From NCBI GenBank assembly GCA_021199255.1, contig JAJQIK010000041.1, positions 1-55,544 on the forward strand: a DNA stretch of 55,544 nucleotides. The letters run 5' to 3'. Position numbers and translations under genes: made by a program. Under the pieces are notes generated by a model. That model did no database searches. It saw only the letters and a list, made by a program, of their open reading frames with translations, and was not told the DNA's origin. Source of the stretch: Clostridiales bacterium. Lineage in GTDB: Bacteria; Bacillota; Clostridia; Lachnospirales; Lachnospiraceae. How positions within the stretch are numbered: position 1 is the first letter of the stretch; each line of letters starts with the position of its first letter. Shown piece by piece: positions 36,147 through 44,769 of this stretch.

Positions 36147-37699
36147 TTCTGCTCCTGTACCCCCTTCTTTTCCATCACATAGCTGATCTGTTCTATCATA
36201 TCGGTCGCCATCATGGAACGGCGGGATTTCCTGCGCGCCGCCAGATCGCCCGCCGCCCCATGCAGATACACCCCGCAGACCGCGGCTTCTAAGCCGTTCC
36301 TGTTCTGGGCTAACAGTCCCGCGATCATTCCGGCAAGCACATCGCCGCTTCCCGCCGTTGCCATTCCGTCGTTGCCTGAGGTGTTGAGATAATGCTCCTT
36401 TGCGCCGGGCGCCGTGACCACTGTCCTGGCATCCTTACATACGACAACAGCCTGCAGCCGTTTAGCCAGCTCCAGCGGATACCGCAGCAAATGCTCCTTT
36501 GCCTGAGCCACGCTGCAGCCGTACAACCGGGCAAATTCTCCCAGATGAGGCGTAAGAATCACCGTTCTTCCGCTCCTGCCCGCAAGCTCTGCCTGTTGCC
36601 GCAGATCCTGCCTGCGCGCAAGCAGATTAATCCCATCGGCATCGATCAAAATCGGCAGGTCACAGCAGGTCAGACACTTTTCCAAAAGCTCCCCCGCCAG
36701 ATTTCCAACGCCCAGCCCAGGACCAATCAGAATCACATCCGCCCAGTCCAGGGCTTCCAGAAACGCCTCCCAAAAGCTTGCTCCCGGCTTCTCTTCCCCG
36801 TCCTCCTGATAGGTCAGCAGCATGCCCTCCGGCACCGTCTGCAAAAGAACGTCCCGGTTCTCTGCGGCGGTCACCGTCTTCACCATGCCGGCTCCGGCAC
36901 GAAAGGCGCTCTGGGCAGCCAGCACTGCCGCGCCGCAGGTTTGGCTGCTTCCTGCGACCACCAGAACCTTGCCGAAGGAGCCTTTATGGCCGTCCGCCTT
37001 CCTGACAGGCAGCAGGGTTTCTCCGCTTTCCCCACATAAGGTATACCACCGGGGCGCGGCTCCCAAAAAGCTGCGCTCATTGATTCCCATTTCCCGGCAG
37101 ACCACCTGACCGCAATACTCTGCGGCCGGGTACAGCATCTGTCCCAATTTATAGAATCCATAGGTAACCGTCATATCCGCTTTCACGGCGCAGCCCCGGA
37201 TACTGCCGTCGTCAGCGCAGATACCGGAAGGGATATCCACGCTGCACACAAAGCCTTTCATCTGATTGATCTGCGCAATCGCCCGGGCATGACTGCCTGT
37301 TACCTCCCGCGATAAACCGATTCCGAATAAAGCATCAATTACTATATCATATTCAGCTTCCTCTATCGCGCTATCCACAGACAGCCCATATTGTGACAGA
37401 ATTGCCATCTGCGCAGCCGTTTCCCGGCTGCACCCCGCAGGATCTCCAATCAGGACAAATTTCACGCGGCAGCCCGCAAGCGCCAGCAGCCTGCCTATGG
37501 CCAGCCCATCGCCGCCATTATTGCCGCAGCCCGCCGCCACCAGCGCGCTCCGGGGGATTCCCGCACAGCTTTTCTCCAGCTCCTCCACTGTCACAAGGGC
37601 GGCTCTCTCCATCAGTACAAGAGATGGAATCCCGATCTGTTCTATGGTATTTGTGTCATAACGCTTCATCTCGGAAGCCGTCGTCAGATATCGCTTCAT
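36140..37699 (-). CDS. nnr: Bifunctional NAD(P)H-hydrate epimerase / ADP-dependent dehydratase
   Basis: This enzyme repairs damaged NADH and NADPH hydrates: the N-terminal domain epimerises, the C-terminal domain dehydrates with ADP or ATP. The start at 37699 (MKRYLTTASEMKRYDTNTIEQIG) is the family's usual beginning. Epimerase motifs include AAGCGNNGGDGLAIGRLL near 55 and a nearby DALFGIGLSREV. Dehydratase motifs include HKGSFGKVLVVAGS, LIGPGLGVG and SGNDGMATAGSGDVLAGMIAGLL. The 519-residue length fits the fused form. It overlaps alr by 7 bases. A terminator ends only 28 bases before its start, with no room for a promoter in between. Confidence 0.95.
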   Translation of the reverse strand: MKRYLTTASEMKRYDTNTIEQIGIPSLVLMERAALVTVEELEKSCAGIPRSALVAAGCGNNGGDGLAIGRLLALAGCRVKFVLIGDPAGCSRETAAQMAILSQYGLSVDSAIEEAEYDIVIDALFGIGLSREVTGSHARAIAQINQMKGFVCSVDIPSGICADDGSIRGCAVKADMTVTYGFYKLGQMLYPAAEYCGQVVCREMGINERSFLGAAPRWYTLCGESGETLLPVRKADGHKGSFGKVLVVAGSSQTCGAAVLAAQSAFRAGAGMVKTVTAAENRDVLLQTVPEGMLLTYQEDGEEKPGASFWEAFLEALDWADVILIGPGLGVGNLAGELLEKCLTCCDLPILIDADGINLLARRQDLRQQAELAGRSGRTVILTPHLGEFARLYGCSVAQAKEHLLRYPLELAKRLQAVVVCKDARTVVTAPGAKEHYLNTSGNDGMATAGSGDVLAGMIAGLLAQNRNGLEAAVCGVYLHGAAGDLAARRKSRRSMMATDMIEQISYVMEKKGVQEQKC

Positions 37700-37727
37700 G
37701 CAAACCCCTTTCTCTCCCGCGCAAGCC

Positions 37728-37758
37728 AAAAAAAGCGCCAAAATCTCATGATTTCGGC
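37728..37758 (-). terminator. Terminator between the coiled-coil protein gene and nnr
   Basis: Read on the minus strand GCCGAAATC, a 4-base loop and GATTTTGGC form 9 pairs (one G-U) at 37758-37737, followed by GC and seven T (37734-37728). The stem includes the stop codon of the preceding gene. Confidence 0.82.
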
Positions 37759-38438
37759 GTGCTTTCATTATTTTCTTTCTTCTGGGCGTTCTCCGCCGCT
37801 TCCCCCGCGGAAACTGCCGGCTTCTTATATTTCTCTTCCGGATTATATTTCATATCGAATAATTCTATCACATCTGCGCCGAAAATATCATGCATATAGG
37901 AATAGAGCTGACGGTTCATCGCCTCTTTTTCCTGCTTGCGAATCACCTTTTTCTTCAATTCGCGGCGGATATTACCAATCCATTCTTCAATCTCCTCCAG
38001 CTCCGCCGTATTCTGCTGCAGCTTTTTATAACATACTTCCATTGTAATGAGCATCAACTGATTATTTAACTGGTTAATCCGCCTTGGCAGATCCACAGCC
38101 TCTTCCTCATATGCCGCTATCTTCTCATTACATTCATTGATCAGGCGCTTATGGTCAGCCATATCCTTTTCCTGCTTTTTGCTGGGCTGATCGCCCATCT
38201 CATCGGCCAGAATCACAATCTCGTCCATCAGCTTTTTTTTCAGCTTTTTAATCTCCTTGCCCTCTGTATTGACTTTGCCCTGACGCTTCAACAGTTGATT
38301 CAATTCCTTTTCCATGCCTTTGATCTCAGGGGAATACTCCGCCTGCGTAAAAAGCCGGTGCCATTTGTGATCCAGTGTTAAAACAGGAATCTTTTTGCCG
38401 ATCAACGCCGGCCGAAAGACTTCCTCCATTCTTGACAT
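37746..38438 (-). CDS. Coiled-coil cytoplasmic protein of unknown function
   Basis: The 230 residues have no membrane helix or signal peptide. A front part (VFRPALIGKKIPVLTLDHKWHRLF) may be a small folded segment; it is followed by long charged helices with heptad patterns (MEKELNQLLKRQGKVNTEGKEIKKLKKKL, INQLNNQLMLITMEVCYKKLQ). The part EEIEEWIGNIRRELKKKVIRKQEKEAMNRQLYSYMHDIFGADVIELFD looks well conserved in character, and the tail is low complexity. I do not recognise the family, though the pattern fits hypothetical proteins of Lachnospiraceae. It lies between rex and nnr and ends in its own terminator. Confidence 0.7.
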   Translation of the reverse strand: MSRMEEVFRPALIGKKIPVLTLDHKWHRLFTQAEYSPEIKGMEKELNQLLKRQGKVNTEGKEIKKLKKKLMDEIVILADEMGDQPSKKQEKDMADHKRLINECNEKIAAYEEEAVDLPRRINQLNNQLMLITMEVCYKKLQQNTAELEEIEEWIGNIRRELKKKVIRKQEKEAMNRQLYSYMHDIFGADVIELFDMKYNPEEKYKKPAVSAGEAAENAQKKENNESTPKS

Positions 38439-38483
38439 AGCGTTCCATACCTTCCTTCTGTATAGACTGCCCTGTACCGCCGA

Positions 38484-39122
38484 TTATTTCTCGGTTTGGT
38501 GAGAAGACAGATTATAGGATAACTTCATCAGGCTGTCCGACAAGTGCACGTTCTCCACCTGTATCCCCTTGGGCACATGCAAATCCACATGGGCAAAATT
38601 CCAAATTCCCTTGATGCCGTAGCTGACAAGCTGCTCCGCCACTTCCACGGCGCTGGCCTTAGGAATCGTCAGGACGGCAATATCAATATCGTTCTCCTGG
38701 ACGAAACGCGCCATTTCCTGCATGGGGCGCACGGTAATCCCGCGAATCTGTCTGCCGCAAACATCCGGGTTATTGTCAAAAATCCCGCGGAACAGAAAGC
38801 CTCTGCGCTCAAAATTCATATAATTGACCAGTGCCTGTCCCAAATGCCCCGCGCCGATAATAATCAGGTTGTGCTCCTTGTCCAATCCCAGAATCTTACC
38901 GATCTCTTCATATAAATATCCCACGTTATAGCCGTAGCCCTGTTGTCCGAAGCCGCCGAAATTATTCAGATCCTGCCTGATCTGGGACGCGGTTACCCGC
39001 ATAATATCGCTTAATTCCTGTGAAGAAACTCTCTCTATCCCCTCGTCCTTAAGTTCCCCAAGATATCTGAAATATCTGGGTAAGCGGCCAATAACAGCCT
39101 GCGAAATTTCTTTTTCTTCCAC
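38484..39122 (-). CDS. rex: Redox-sensing transcriptional repressor Rex
   Basis: This dimeric repressor senses the NADH/NAD ratio and controls fermentation genes. The 212 residues contain an N-terminal winged helix (ISQAVIGRLPRYFRYLGELKDEG, QDLNNFGGFGQQGYGYNV) and a Rossmann domain with NLIIIGAGHLGQALVNYMNF. IRGITVRPMQEM and the dimer-swapping C terminus IWNFAHVDLHVP follow. The start is a GTG at 39122 with a GGGAGG site. A strong promoter lies upstream, divergent from that of the ABC-F gene. Rex often regulates itself, but no full TTGTTAA-N4-TTAACAA site is seen. Confidence 0.95.
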   Translation of the reverse strand: MEEKEISQAVIGRLPRYFRYLGELKDEGIERVSSQELSDIMRVTASQIRQDLNNFGGFGQQGYGYNVGYLYEEIGKILGLDKEHNLIIIGAGHLGQALVNYMNFERRGFLFRGIFDNNPDVCGRQIRGITVRPMQEMARFVQENDIDIAVLTIPKASAVEVAEQLVSYGIKGIWNFAHVDLHVPKGIQVENVHLSDSLMKLSYNLSSHQTEK

Positions 39123-39162
39123 GCCGCTCCCTCCCCGAACTTATTTTATTGTACTCGATCTT

Positions 39163-39191
39163 AGTATACCGCTCTGTTAAAAATATGTCAA
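39163..39191 (-). promoter_or_regulatory. Promoter of rex
   Basis: On the minus strand TTGACA (39191-39186), a 17-base spacer and TATACT (39168-39163) give a near-consensus sigma-A promoter. Its -35 box is back to back with that of the ABC-F promoter. Confidence 0.85.
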
Positions 39192-39195
39192 TGAA

Positions 39196-39224
39196 TTGAC
39201 AGCCGTCCTTTCGACTTGTAAACT
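39196..39224 (+). promoter_or_regulatory. Promoter of the ABC-F gene
   Basis: TTGACA (39196-39201), a 17-base spacer and TAAACT (39219-39224) precede the gene at 39281. The two divergent -35 boxes together form the inverted repeat TGTCAAT-GA-ATTGACA (39186-39201). Confidence 0.75.
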
Positions 39225-39280
39225 AATAATTGCTGCATGGACCGACCGCAGCGATCATACGAAAGGCGTGGTAACTAACA

Positions 39281-41188
39281 ATGATTCTTTCCGTCAGTAA
39301 TATTGAGAAATCCTTTAACGAAACACCTATTCTCAGCAATATATCCTTCCATATTGAAGATTACGATAAAGCGGCCATCGTAGGCGCAAACGGCGCCGGT
39401 AAGACCACTCTGCTGCGCATTATTATGGGGGAGCTTAACGCCGACGAGGGCGCCGTGACTCTTTCCAAAGACAAGACGGTGGGCTATCTGCCCCAGCATG
39501 CGGCGGTATCCGGTGAAAATACCATCTATGAGGAGCTGCTCTCTGTCAAACAGGAGATTCTGGATATGCAGCAGCAAATCCATTCGATTGAATTGCAGAT
39601 GAAAAACGCTTCTGATGAAAGGCTGGAAAAGCTGATGAATACCTACGCCGCCCTGACCCATGCCTTTGAGCAGGCCAACGGCTACGCCTGTCAAAGCGAG
39701 CTGACTGGCGTGTTAAAGGGTCTTGGCTTTGGGGAAGAAGAATTTTCCCACTCCATCGCCACCCTCTCCGGCGGCCAGAAAACCCGCGTGGCGCTGGGAA
39801 AGCTGCTTTTGCTGAAGCCAAACCTGATTATTCTGGACGAACCCACCAACCATCTGGATCTGGCTTCCATCACATGGCTGGAAACTTATCTGCTGAACTA
39901 TAAAGGCGCGGTCATCATCGTCTCCCACGACCGTTACTTCTTAGATCGAATCGCCAATAAGGTGATTGAAATCGATCATACCAGGGCAACCGTCTTTACC
40001 GGCAATTACTCCGCCTATGCCGCCAAAAAAGAAATTCTGCGCACGGCACAATACAACGCCTATATCAAACAGCAGGCTGAAATCAGACATCAGGAGGAAG
40101 TCATTGAGAAATTAAAATCCTTTAACAGGGAGAAATCCATCAAACGCGCCGAGAGCCGGGAGAAGAAGCTGCAAAAAATCGAGCTTGTGGATAAGCCTGC
40201 AGAGACGCGCGCCGATATGCGCCTGCGGCTGGAGCCCAAATATATCAGCGGCAACGATGTGCTCCATGCGGAGGGCCTGTCCAAATCCTTCGGCGGCCTT
40301 AACCTGTTTACCAACCTTCATTTCGATATCAGACGGGGCGAACACGCAGCCCTCATCGGCGACAACGGCACCGGCAAGACTACGATACTCAAGATCATCA
40401 ACGAACTGACCGCCGCAGACAGCGGCACTATCCGTCTGGGCGCAAACGTACAGATTGGTTACTACGACCAGGAGCACCATGTATTACACATGGACAAAAC
40501 CATCTTTGAAGAAATCGCCGACGATTACCCCACCCTGACCAACACCGAAATCCGCAACACACTGGCGGCATTTCTCTTCACGGGGGAGGACGTCTTTAAA
40601 AAGGTCAAAACCCTAAGCGGCGGCGAACGGGGAAGAGTCTCCCTTGCCAAGCTGATGCTGTCGGAGGCTAATTTCCTGATCCTGGACGAACCCACCAACC
40701 ATCTGGATATCATTTCCAGGGAAATTCTGGAAAACGCCCTGAACGCCTATACCGGCACCGTGCTGTATGTATCCCACGACCGCTATTTTATCAACAAAAC
40801 CGCCAGCCGGATTCTGGAGCTGAACCAAAAGGAGCTTGCGGATTATCCGGGCAATTATGAATATTATCTGGAAAAGAAAATGGAAAAAGCGGATGTTCAG
40901 GCTCCCGACGCGTCCTGCGCCAGGGAACCGGCTTCCGAGAGCAAGCTGGACTGGAAGGCCCGTAAAGAATTACAGGCCTCCCAGCGCAAGAAAGAAAACG
41001 ACCTGCGTAAATGCGAAGAACGCATTGAACAACTGGAGACGCGCAATGCCCAGATTGAACAGCAGATGGCCTCTCCGGAGATATGTACCAACGTGGCGAA
41101 GCTACAGGAGCTTAACCTGGAAAAGGAGCAAAACGATAGGTTGCTAAACGATCTGTATGAACAGTGGGAAATCCTTTCCGAGCCCTGA
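39281..41188 (+). CDS. ABC-F family ATPase
   Basis: This soluble protein has two ABC ATPase domains and no membrane part; ABC-F proteins act on the ribosome, either as translation factors or in antibiotic resistance. The 635 residues show Walker A GANGAGKTTL near 36, signature LSGGQKTRVALGK and DEPTNHLDLASI in the first half. A linker of charged helices follows (EVIEKLKSFNREKSIKRAESREKKLQ). The second set is GDNGTGKTTIL near 360, LSGGERGRVSLAK and DEPTNHLDIIS. The C terminus has a coiled-coil extension (KENDLRKCEERIEQLETRNAQIEQQM). It is the only clear plus-strand gene. Which subgroup it belongs to cannot be told without a tree. Confidence 0.93.
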   Translation: MILSVSNIEKSFNETPILSNISFHIEDYDKAAIVGANGAGKTTLLRIIMGELNADEGAVTLSKDKTVGYLPQHAAVSGENTIYEELLSVKQEILDMQQQIHSIELQMKNASDERLEKLMNTYAALTHAFEQANGYACQSELTGVLKGLGFGEEEFSHSIATLSGGQKTRVALGKLLLLKPNLIILDEPTNHLDLASITWLETYLLNYKGAVIIVSHDRYFLDRIANKVIEIDHTRATVFTGNYSAYAAKKEILRTAQYNAYIKQQAEIRHQEEVIEKLKSFNREKSIKRAESREKKLQKIELVDKPAETRADMRLRLEPKYISGNDVLHAEGLSKSFGGLNLFTNLHFDIRRGEHAALIGDNGTGKTTILKIINELTAADSGTIRLGANVQIGYYDQEHHVLHMDKTIFEEIADDYPTLTNTEIRNTLAAFLFTGEDVFKKVKTLSGGERGRVSLAKLMLSEANFLILDEPTNHLDIISREILENALNAYTGTVLYVSHDRYFINKTASRILELNQKELADYPGNYEYYLEKKMEKADVQAPDASCAREPASESKLDWKARKELQASQRKKENDLRKCEERIEQLETRNAQIEQQMASPEICTNVAKLQELNLEKEQNDRLLNDLYEQWEILSEP

Positions 41189-41223
41189 TTCCCGTCAGCC
41201 CGGGCCGCTACCGCCCTTCGCCC

Positions 41224-42429
41224 TTACATCGTCTCAAGGGTTTCCCTGACCGCCTTGATAAAGCCTTCGCTGTTTAAGACCGTCACGTCCTTCAGGGAAG
41301 TAATCAGTGCCAGATCCTTCGTCATCTTGCCGTCCTCAATGGTTTGAATGGTAGCCCTCTCCAACCGATCCGCAAACGCCATCAGTTCCGGGCTGCCGTC
41401 TAACTCGCCGCGCTTTTTCAGCGCCCCGGTCCACGCGAAAATCGTGGCCACAGAGTTGGTGGACGTCTCCTCTCCCTTCAGATGCTTATAGTAATGTCTC
41501 TGTACAGTGCCGTGCGCCGCTTCGTACTCATACACGCCGTCCGGGGATACCAGCACGGAGGTCATCATGGCAAGAGAACCGAAGGCGGAGGAAACCATAT
41601 CGCTCATCACATCGCCGTCATAGTTCTTGCAGGCCCAGATAAAGCCGCCCTTCGCTTTCATCACACGGGCTACCGCGTCGTCGATCAGCGTATAGAAATA
41701 CTCAATACCGGCCTGTTCAAACTGCTGCTGATACTCGGCGTCATAAATCTCCTGAAAAATATCCTTAAAGTTATGGTCATATTTCTTGGAAATCGTGTCC
41801 TTCGTGGCGAACCAGAGATCCTGCTTCGTATCCAGCGCATAGTTAAAGCACGCCCGTGCAAAGCTCGCAATGGATTTGTCCGTATTGTGGATTCCCTGAA
41901 TAATGCCCGCTCCGGTAAAATCATGAATCGTCTCGCGGATTTGGGCGCCGTCCTGGGCGGTAAATACCAGCTCCGCCTTACCGGGGCCTGGCACCTTGAT
42001 CTCCGTGTTTTTATACACATCTCCATAAGCATGACGCGCCAGCGTAATCGGCTTTTCCCAGTTTTTCACACAGGGCTCGATTCCCTTGACAATAATCGGC
42101 GCGCGGAACACGGTCCCGTCCAGAGCCGCACGGATCGTCCCATTGGGGCTTTTCCACATCTCCTTCAAATGATATTCTGTCATTCTGGCGGCATTGGGCG
42201 TAATCGTCGCGCATTTCACGGCCACGCCGTATTTCTTCGTCGCCTCCGCAGAATCGATGGTAACCTGGTCGTCAGTCTCATTGCGGTGCTCCAGACCCAG
42301 ATCGTAATACTCGGTTTTTAAGTCGATATAAGGAAGCAGCAATTCCTCCTTAATCATTTTCCAGAGGATTCTGGTCATCTCGTCTCCGTCCATCTCCACG
42401 AGAGGTGTTTTCATTGTAAGCTTTTCCAT
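41224..42429 (-). CDS. icd: NADP-dependent isocitrate dehydrogenase
   Basis: This enzyme converts isocitrate to 2-oxoglutarate with NADP, feeding glutamate synthesis and giving NADPH. The 401 residues are of the monofunctional dimeric type related to eukaryotic [26 protein letters not shown] near 12, the substrate region ITPNAARM and [42 protein letters not shown] and [34 protein letters not shown] also match. It is the last gene of the operon Re-citrate synthase - gntR - icd. It converges with the ABC-F gene; no clear terminator was seen in the 35 bases between them. Confidence 0.96.
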   Translation of the reverse strand: MEKLTMKTPLVEMDGDEMTRILWKMIKEELLLPYIDLKTEYYDLGLEHRNETDDQVTIDSAEATKKYGVAVKCATITPNAARMTEYHLKEMWKSPNGTIRAALDGTVFRAPIIVKGIEPCVKNWEKPITLARHAYGDVYKNTEIKVPGPGKAELVFTAQDGAQIRETIHDFTGAGIIQGIHNTDKSIASFARACFNYALDTKQDLWFATKDTISKKYDHNFKDIFQEIYDAEYQQQFEQAGIEYFYTLIDDAVARVMKAKGGFIWACKNYDGDVMSDMVSSAFGSLAMMTSVLVSPDGVYEYEAAHGTVQRHYYKHLKGEETSTNSVATIFAWTGALKKRGELDGSPELMAFADRLERATIQTIEDGKMTKDLALITSLKDVTVLNSEGFIKAVRETLETM

Positions 42430-42490
42430 AGTCGTACCTGCCTTTCGCTTTTTATTGTAGAACCTATCCGGCTTCCTTCCCGACGGTTCG

Positions 42491-43195
42491 TTACATTTTG
42501 TCTACATTCTCTTCCCCGTAGATTTCCTTCAGTCCGTTCTTAAGCATATTATCGTATGCGTTGATCATGTGCTGGTTGGCAAGCTGCTCCGCTTTGTCCG
42601 CGTCCCCCGCTTTGATGGCCTCCATAATCTGCCGGTGCTCATTATTGGAGGCTCTGCCCCTGGTATTATTGGAAAGGGTCTTCTGACGCACCCGGAGCAC
42701 ATACTGATGGTAATCCTTCAGGGCATGCTCCAGCATCTTGGAATCGCAGGCTTCATAGAGGATATCATGAAATCGGTTATCCAGCTCCGCCATCTGATCC
42801 ATGTGCCCCTTCTGCGCATGAAATTCAGCCAGATAGATATTTTCCTCCATCTCCTCCATCTGCTCTTTCGTGATTTTTTCGGTGGCAAGCCGCGCGCAAA
42901 GCCCTTCCAGCAGGGAACGGATCATATAAATATCCTTGACGTCTTTGGCCGTAATACTGGTGACATAGGCTCCCTTGTTGGGAACGATTTGAATCAGTCC
43001 CTCCAGCTCCAACTGGCGGAACGCCTCCCTGACCGGGGTACGGCTGACGCCCAGCTCCTCGCCGATGGCCACCTCCTTCAATTCCTCATGCTCCTTATAT
43101 CTGCCGCTTAAGATATCCTCCCGCAGCTTCTGAAATACACGCCCGCGCAGGGAATACTTATCATTTACATCGTGCTTGATATCATAATTAGCCAT
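42491..43195 (-). CDS. GntR family regulator (FadR subfamily)
   Basis: This transcriptional regulator of 234 residues has an N-terminal winged helix ([65 protein letters not shown] in pieces) and a C-terminal all-helical ligand domain of the FCD type. Likely metal-binding positions are [14 protein letters not shown] and [15 protein letters not shown]. It lies between the citrate synthase and icd genes, 5 bases after the former. A perfect palindrome of the FadR-subfamily type covers the operon promoter, so it probably controls its own operon. The ligand is unknown; a di- or tricarboxylate such as citrate is an inference from context. Confidence 0.92.
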   Translation of the reverse strand: MANYDIKHDVNDKYSLRGRVFQKLREDILSGRYKEHEELKEVAIGEELGVSRTPVREAFRQLELEGLIQIVPNKGAYVTSITAKDVKDIYMIRSLLEGLCARLATEKITKEQMEEMEENIYLAEFHAQKGHMDQMAELDNRFHDILYEACDSKMLEHALKDYHQYVLRVRQKTLSNNTRGRASNNEHRQIMEAIKAGDADKAEQLANQHMINAYDNMLKNGLKEIYGEENVDKM

Positions 43196-43200
43196 TTATT

Positions 43201-44652
43201 TTATACAATTCTCCTTTTCTCTTCTCCATAACCAGGCAAAGGCAGCTTCAATTCCCCGCAGGTTTTTGCGATCTGCGATACCAGCTCCTCATCGGTCAGC
43301 ACCGTCACCCGCCCGGAAGCGTACTCCTCGTCCACCCATACCTTTATCGCCCTGACTAACTCGCAGTTCTTATCTAACTGCTCGTCCTCCTTCAGCCGGT
43401 AATAGGTGTTGATCCAATGGGCAATCCCGGCGAGCCCGGAGGTATTGGATACGGCGCAGAGCACAGGTCTGTTCAGGAACTTCTCCGTATCGAAAATATT
43501 ATAGATTTCTTCATTCTTGAGCAGGCCGTCCGCGTGGATACCCGCCCTGGTCACATTGAAATTCTTCCCCACGAAGGGCGTTCTCGGCGGAATCTCATAA
43601 CCGATCTCCTTTTCATAATATTCGGCAAGCTCCGTAATCACCGTAGTATCCATGCCGTTTAAGTCTCCCTTAAGCTGGGCGTATTCGAATACCATGGCCT
43701 CCAGCGGCGTATTGCCGGTTCTCTCCCCAATCCCGAAAAGCGAGGTATTGATACCGGAACAGCCGTATATCCATGCCGTCGTGGAATTAGATACCGCCTT
43801 ATAGAAATCATTATGTCCATGCCATTCAATCAGGCTGTGGGGAACCCCCGCGTGCGTATGCAGCGCATATATGATTCCCTGTACGCTTCTGGGAATAACC
43901 GCGCCGGGATAATTGACGCCGTATCCCATCGTATCGCAGGCGCGTACCTTAATGGGAATCTGATACTGCTCCATTAATTTCATCAGCTCCATACAGAAGG
44001 GCACCACATAACCGTAAATATCCGCCCTTGTAATATCCTCCAGATGGCATCTGGGACTGATGCCTTCCTCCAGGCAGTCGCGAATCACGCTCAGATAATG
44101 CTCCATAGCCTGTCTTCTGGTCATTTTCAGCTTGAGGAAGATATGATAATCGGAACAGCTTACCAGAATACCTGTCTCCTTCATGCCGATTTCCTTAACC
44201 AGCTTAAAGTCGTCCTTGCTGGCGCGAATCCAACTGGTGACCTCCGGGAACTGATATCCCCGCTCCATGCACTTATAAACCGCGTCCCGATCCTTCTTAC
44301 TGTAGAGGAAAAATTCACTGGCGCGTATCATGCCGTTAGGGCCTCCCAGCTTATGTAAATAATCGTAGATTGTGACAATCTGCTCTGTGGTATAGGGCGC
44401 CCTTGACTGCTGTCCGTCGCGGAAGGTCGTATCGGTAATCCAGATATCCTTCGGCATATTATGAGGTACGGTCCTATCGTTAAACGGTATCTTCGGTATC
44501 TCGGAATAGGGAAACATATTTCTGAAAACATTGGGTTTCTCCACATCGTCCAAAATATACATATGCTCTTCTATTTCCAGAAGATTATTATGCTCGTTCA
44601 TGGTAACGGGACGATTCAAAAAAGTTCGGTCATTCTCATACATCTTAGCCAC
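43201..44652 (-). CDS. Probable Re-citrate synthase (DRE-TIM metallolyase)
   Basis: This enzyme is predicted to condense oxaloacetate and acetyl-CoA to citrate with Re stereochemistry, as shown for the Clostridium kluyveri homologue; relatives are isopropylmalate and homocitrate synthases. The 483 residues contain the DRE-type motif DTTFRDGQQS at about 74-83, an IRASEFFLYSKKD segment and CHLEDITRADIYG. The metal-binding pair sits in EWHGHNDFYKAVSNS near 275, then FGIGERTGNTPLEAMV. The start is a GTG at 44652 with AGGA 8 bases upstream. The grouping with icd and no leucine genes supports citrate rather than isopropylmalate synthesis. Aconitase is not in the window. Confidence 0.85.
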   Translation of the reverse strand: MAKMYENDRTFLNRPVTMNEHNNLLEIEEHMYILDDVEKPNVFRNMFPYSEIPKIPFNDRTVPHNMPKDIWITDTTFRDGQQSRAPYTTEQIVTIYDYLHKLGGPNGMIRASEFFLYSKKDRDAVYKCMERGYQFPEVTSWIRASKDDFKLVKEIGMKETGILVSCSDYHIFLKLKMTRRQAMEHYLSVIRDCLEEGISPRCHLEDITRADIYGYVVPFCMELMKLMEQYQIPIKVRACDTMGYGVNYPGAVIPRSVQGIIYALHTHAGVPHSLIEWHGHNDFYKAVSNSTTAWIYGCSGINTSLFGIGERTGNTPLEAMVFEYAQLKGDLNGMDTTVITELAEYYEKEIGYEIPPRTPFVGKNFNVTRAGIHADGLLKNEEIYNIFDTEKFLNRPVLCAVSNTSGLAGIAHWINTYYRLKEDEQLDKNCELVRAIKVWVDEEYASGRVTVLTDEELVSQIAKTCGELKLPLPGYGEEKRRIV

Positions 44653-44740
44653 ACACCCTTTCCTGTTCGGATTCTAAATTTTAACCTGCTCCTCAAGGCG
44701 AACCCTCTGTCATATCAAATACAGATGTCCACCTCGTATA

Positions 44741-44769
44741 ATTGTATACAATCATACCGTTTATGTCAA
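44741..44769 (-). promoter_or_regulatory. Promoter and palindromic operator of the Re-citrate synthase operon
   Basis: On the minus strand TTGACA (44769-44764), a 17-base spacer and TACAAT (44746-44741) form a near-consensus promoter. The perfect 12-base palindrome ATTGTATACAAT (44741-44752) covers the -10 box and the end of the spacer. It has the TnGTnnACnA form typical of FadR-subfamily GntR operators. The -35 box overlaps the stop codon of the upstream protease gene. Confidence 0.75.

Noticed and set aside
41482-42321. Plus-strand open frame of 279 codons
   Set aside because: It lies opposite icd and has no recognisable motif.
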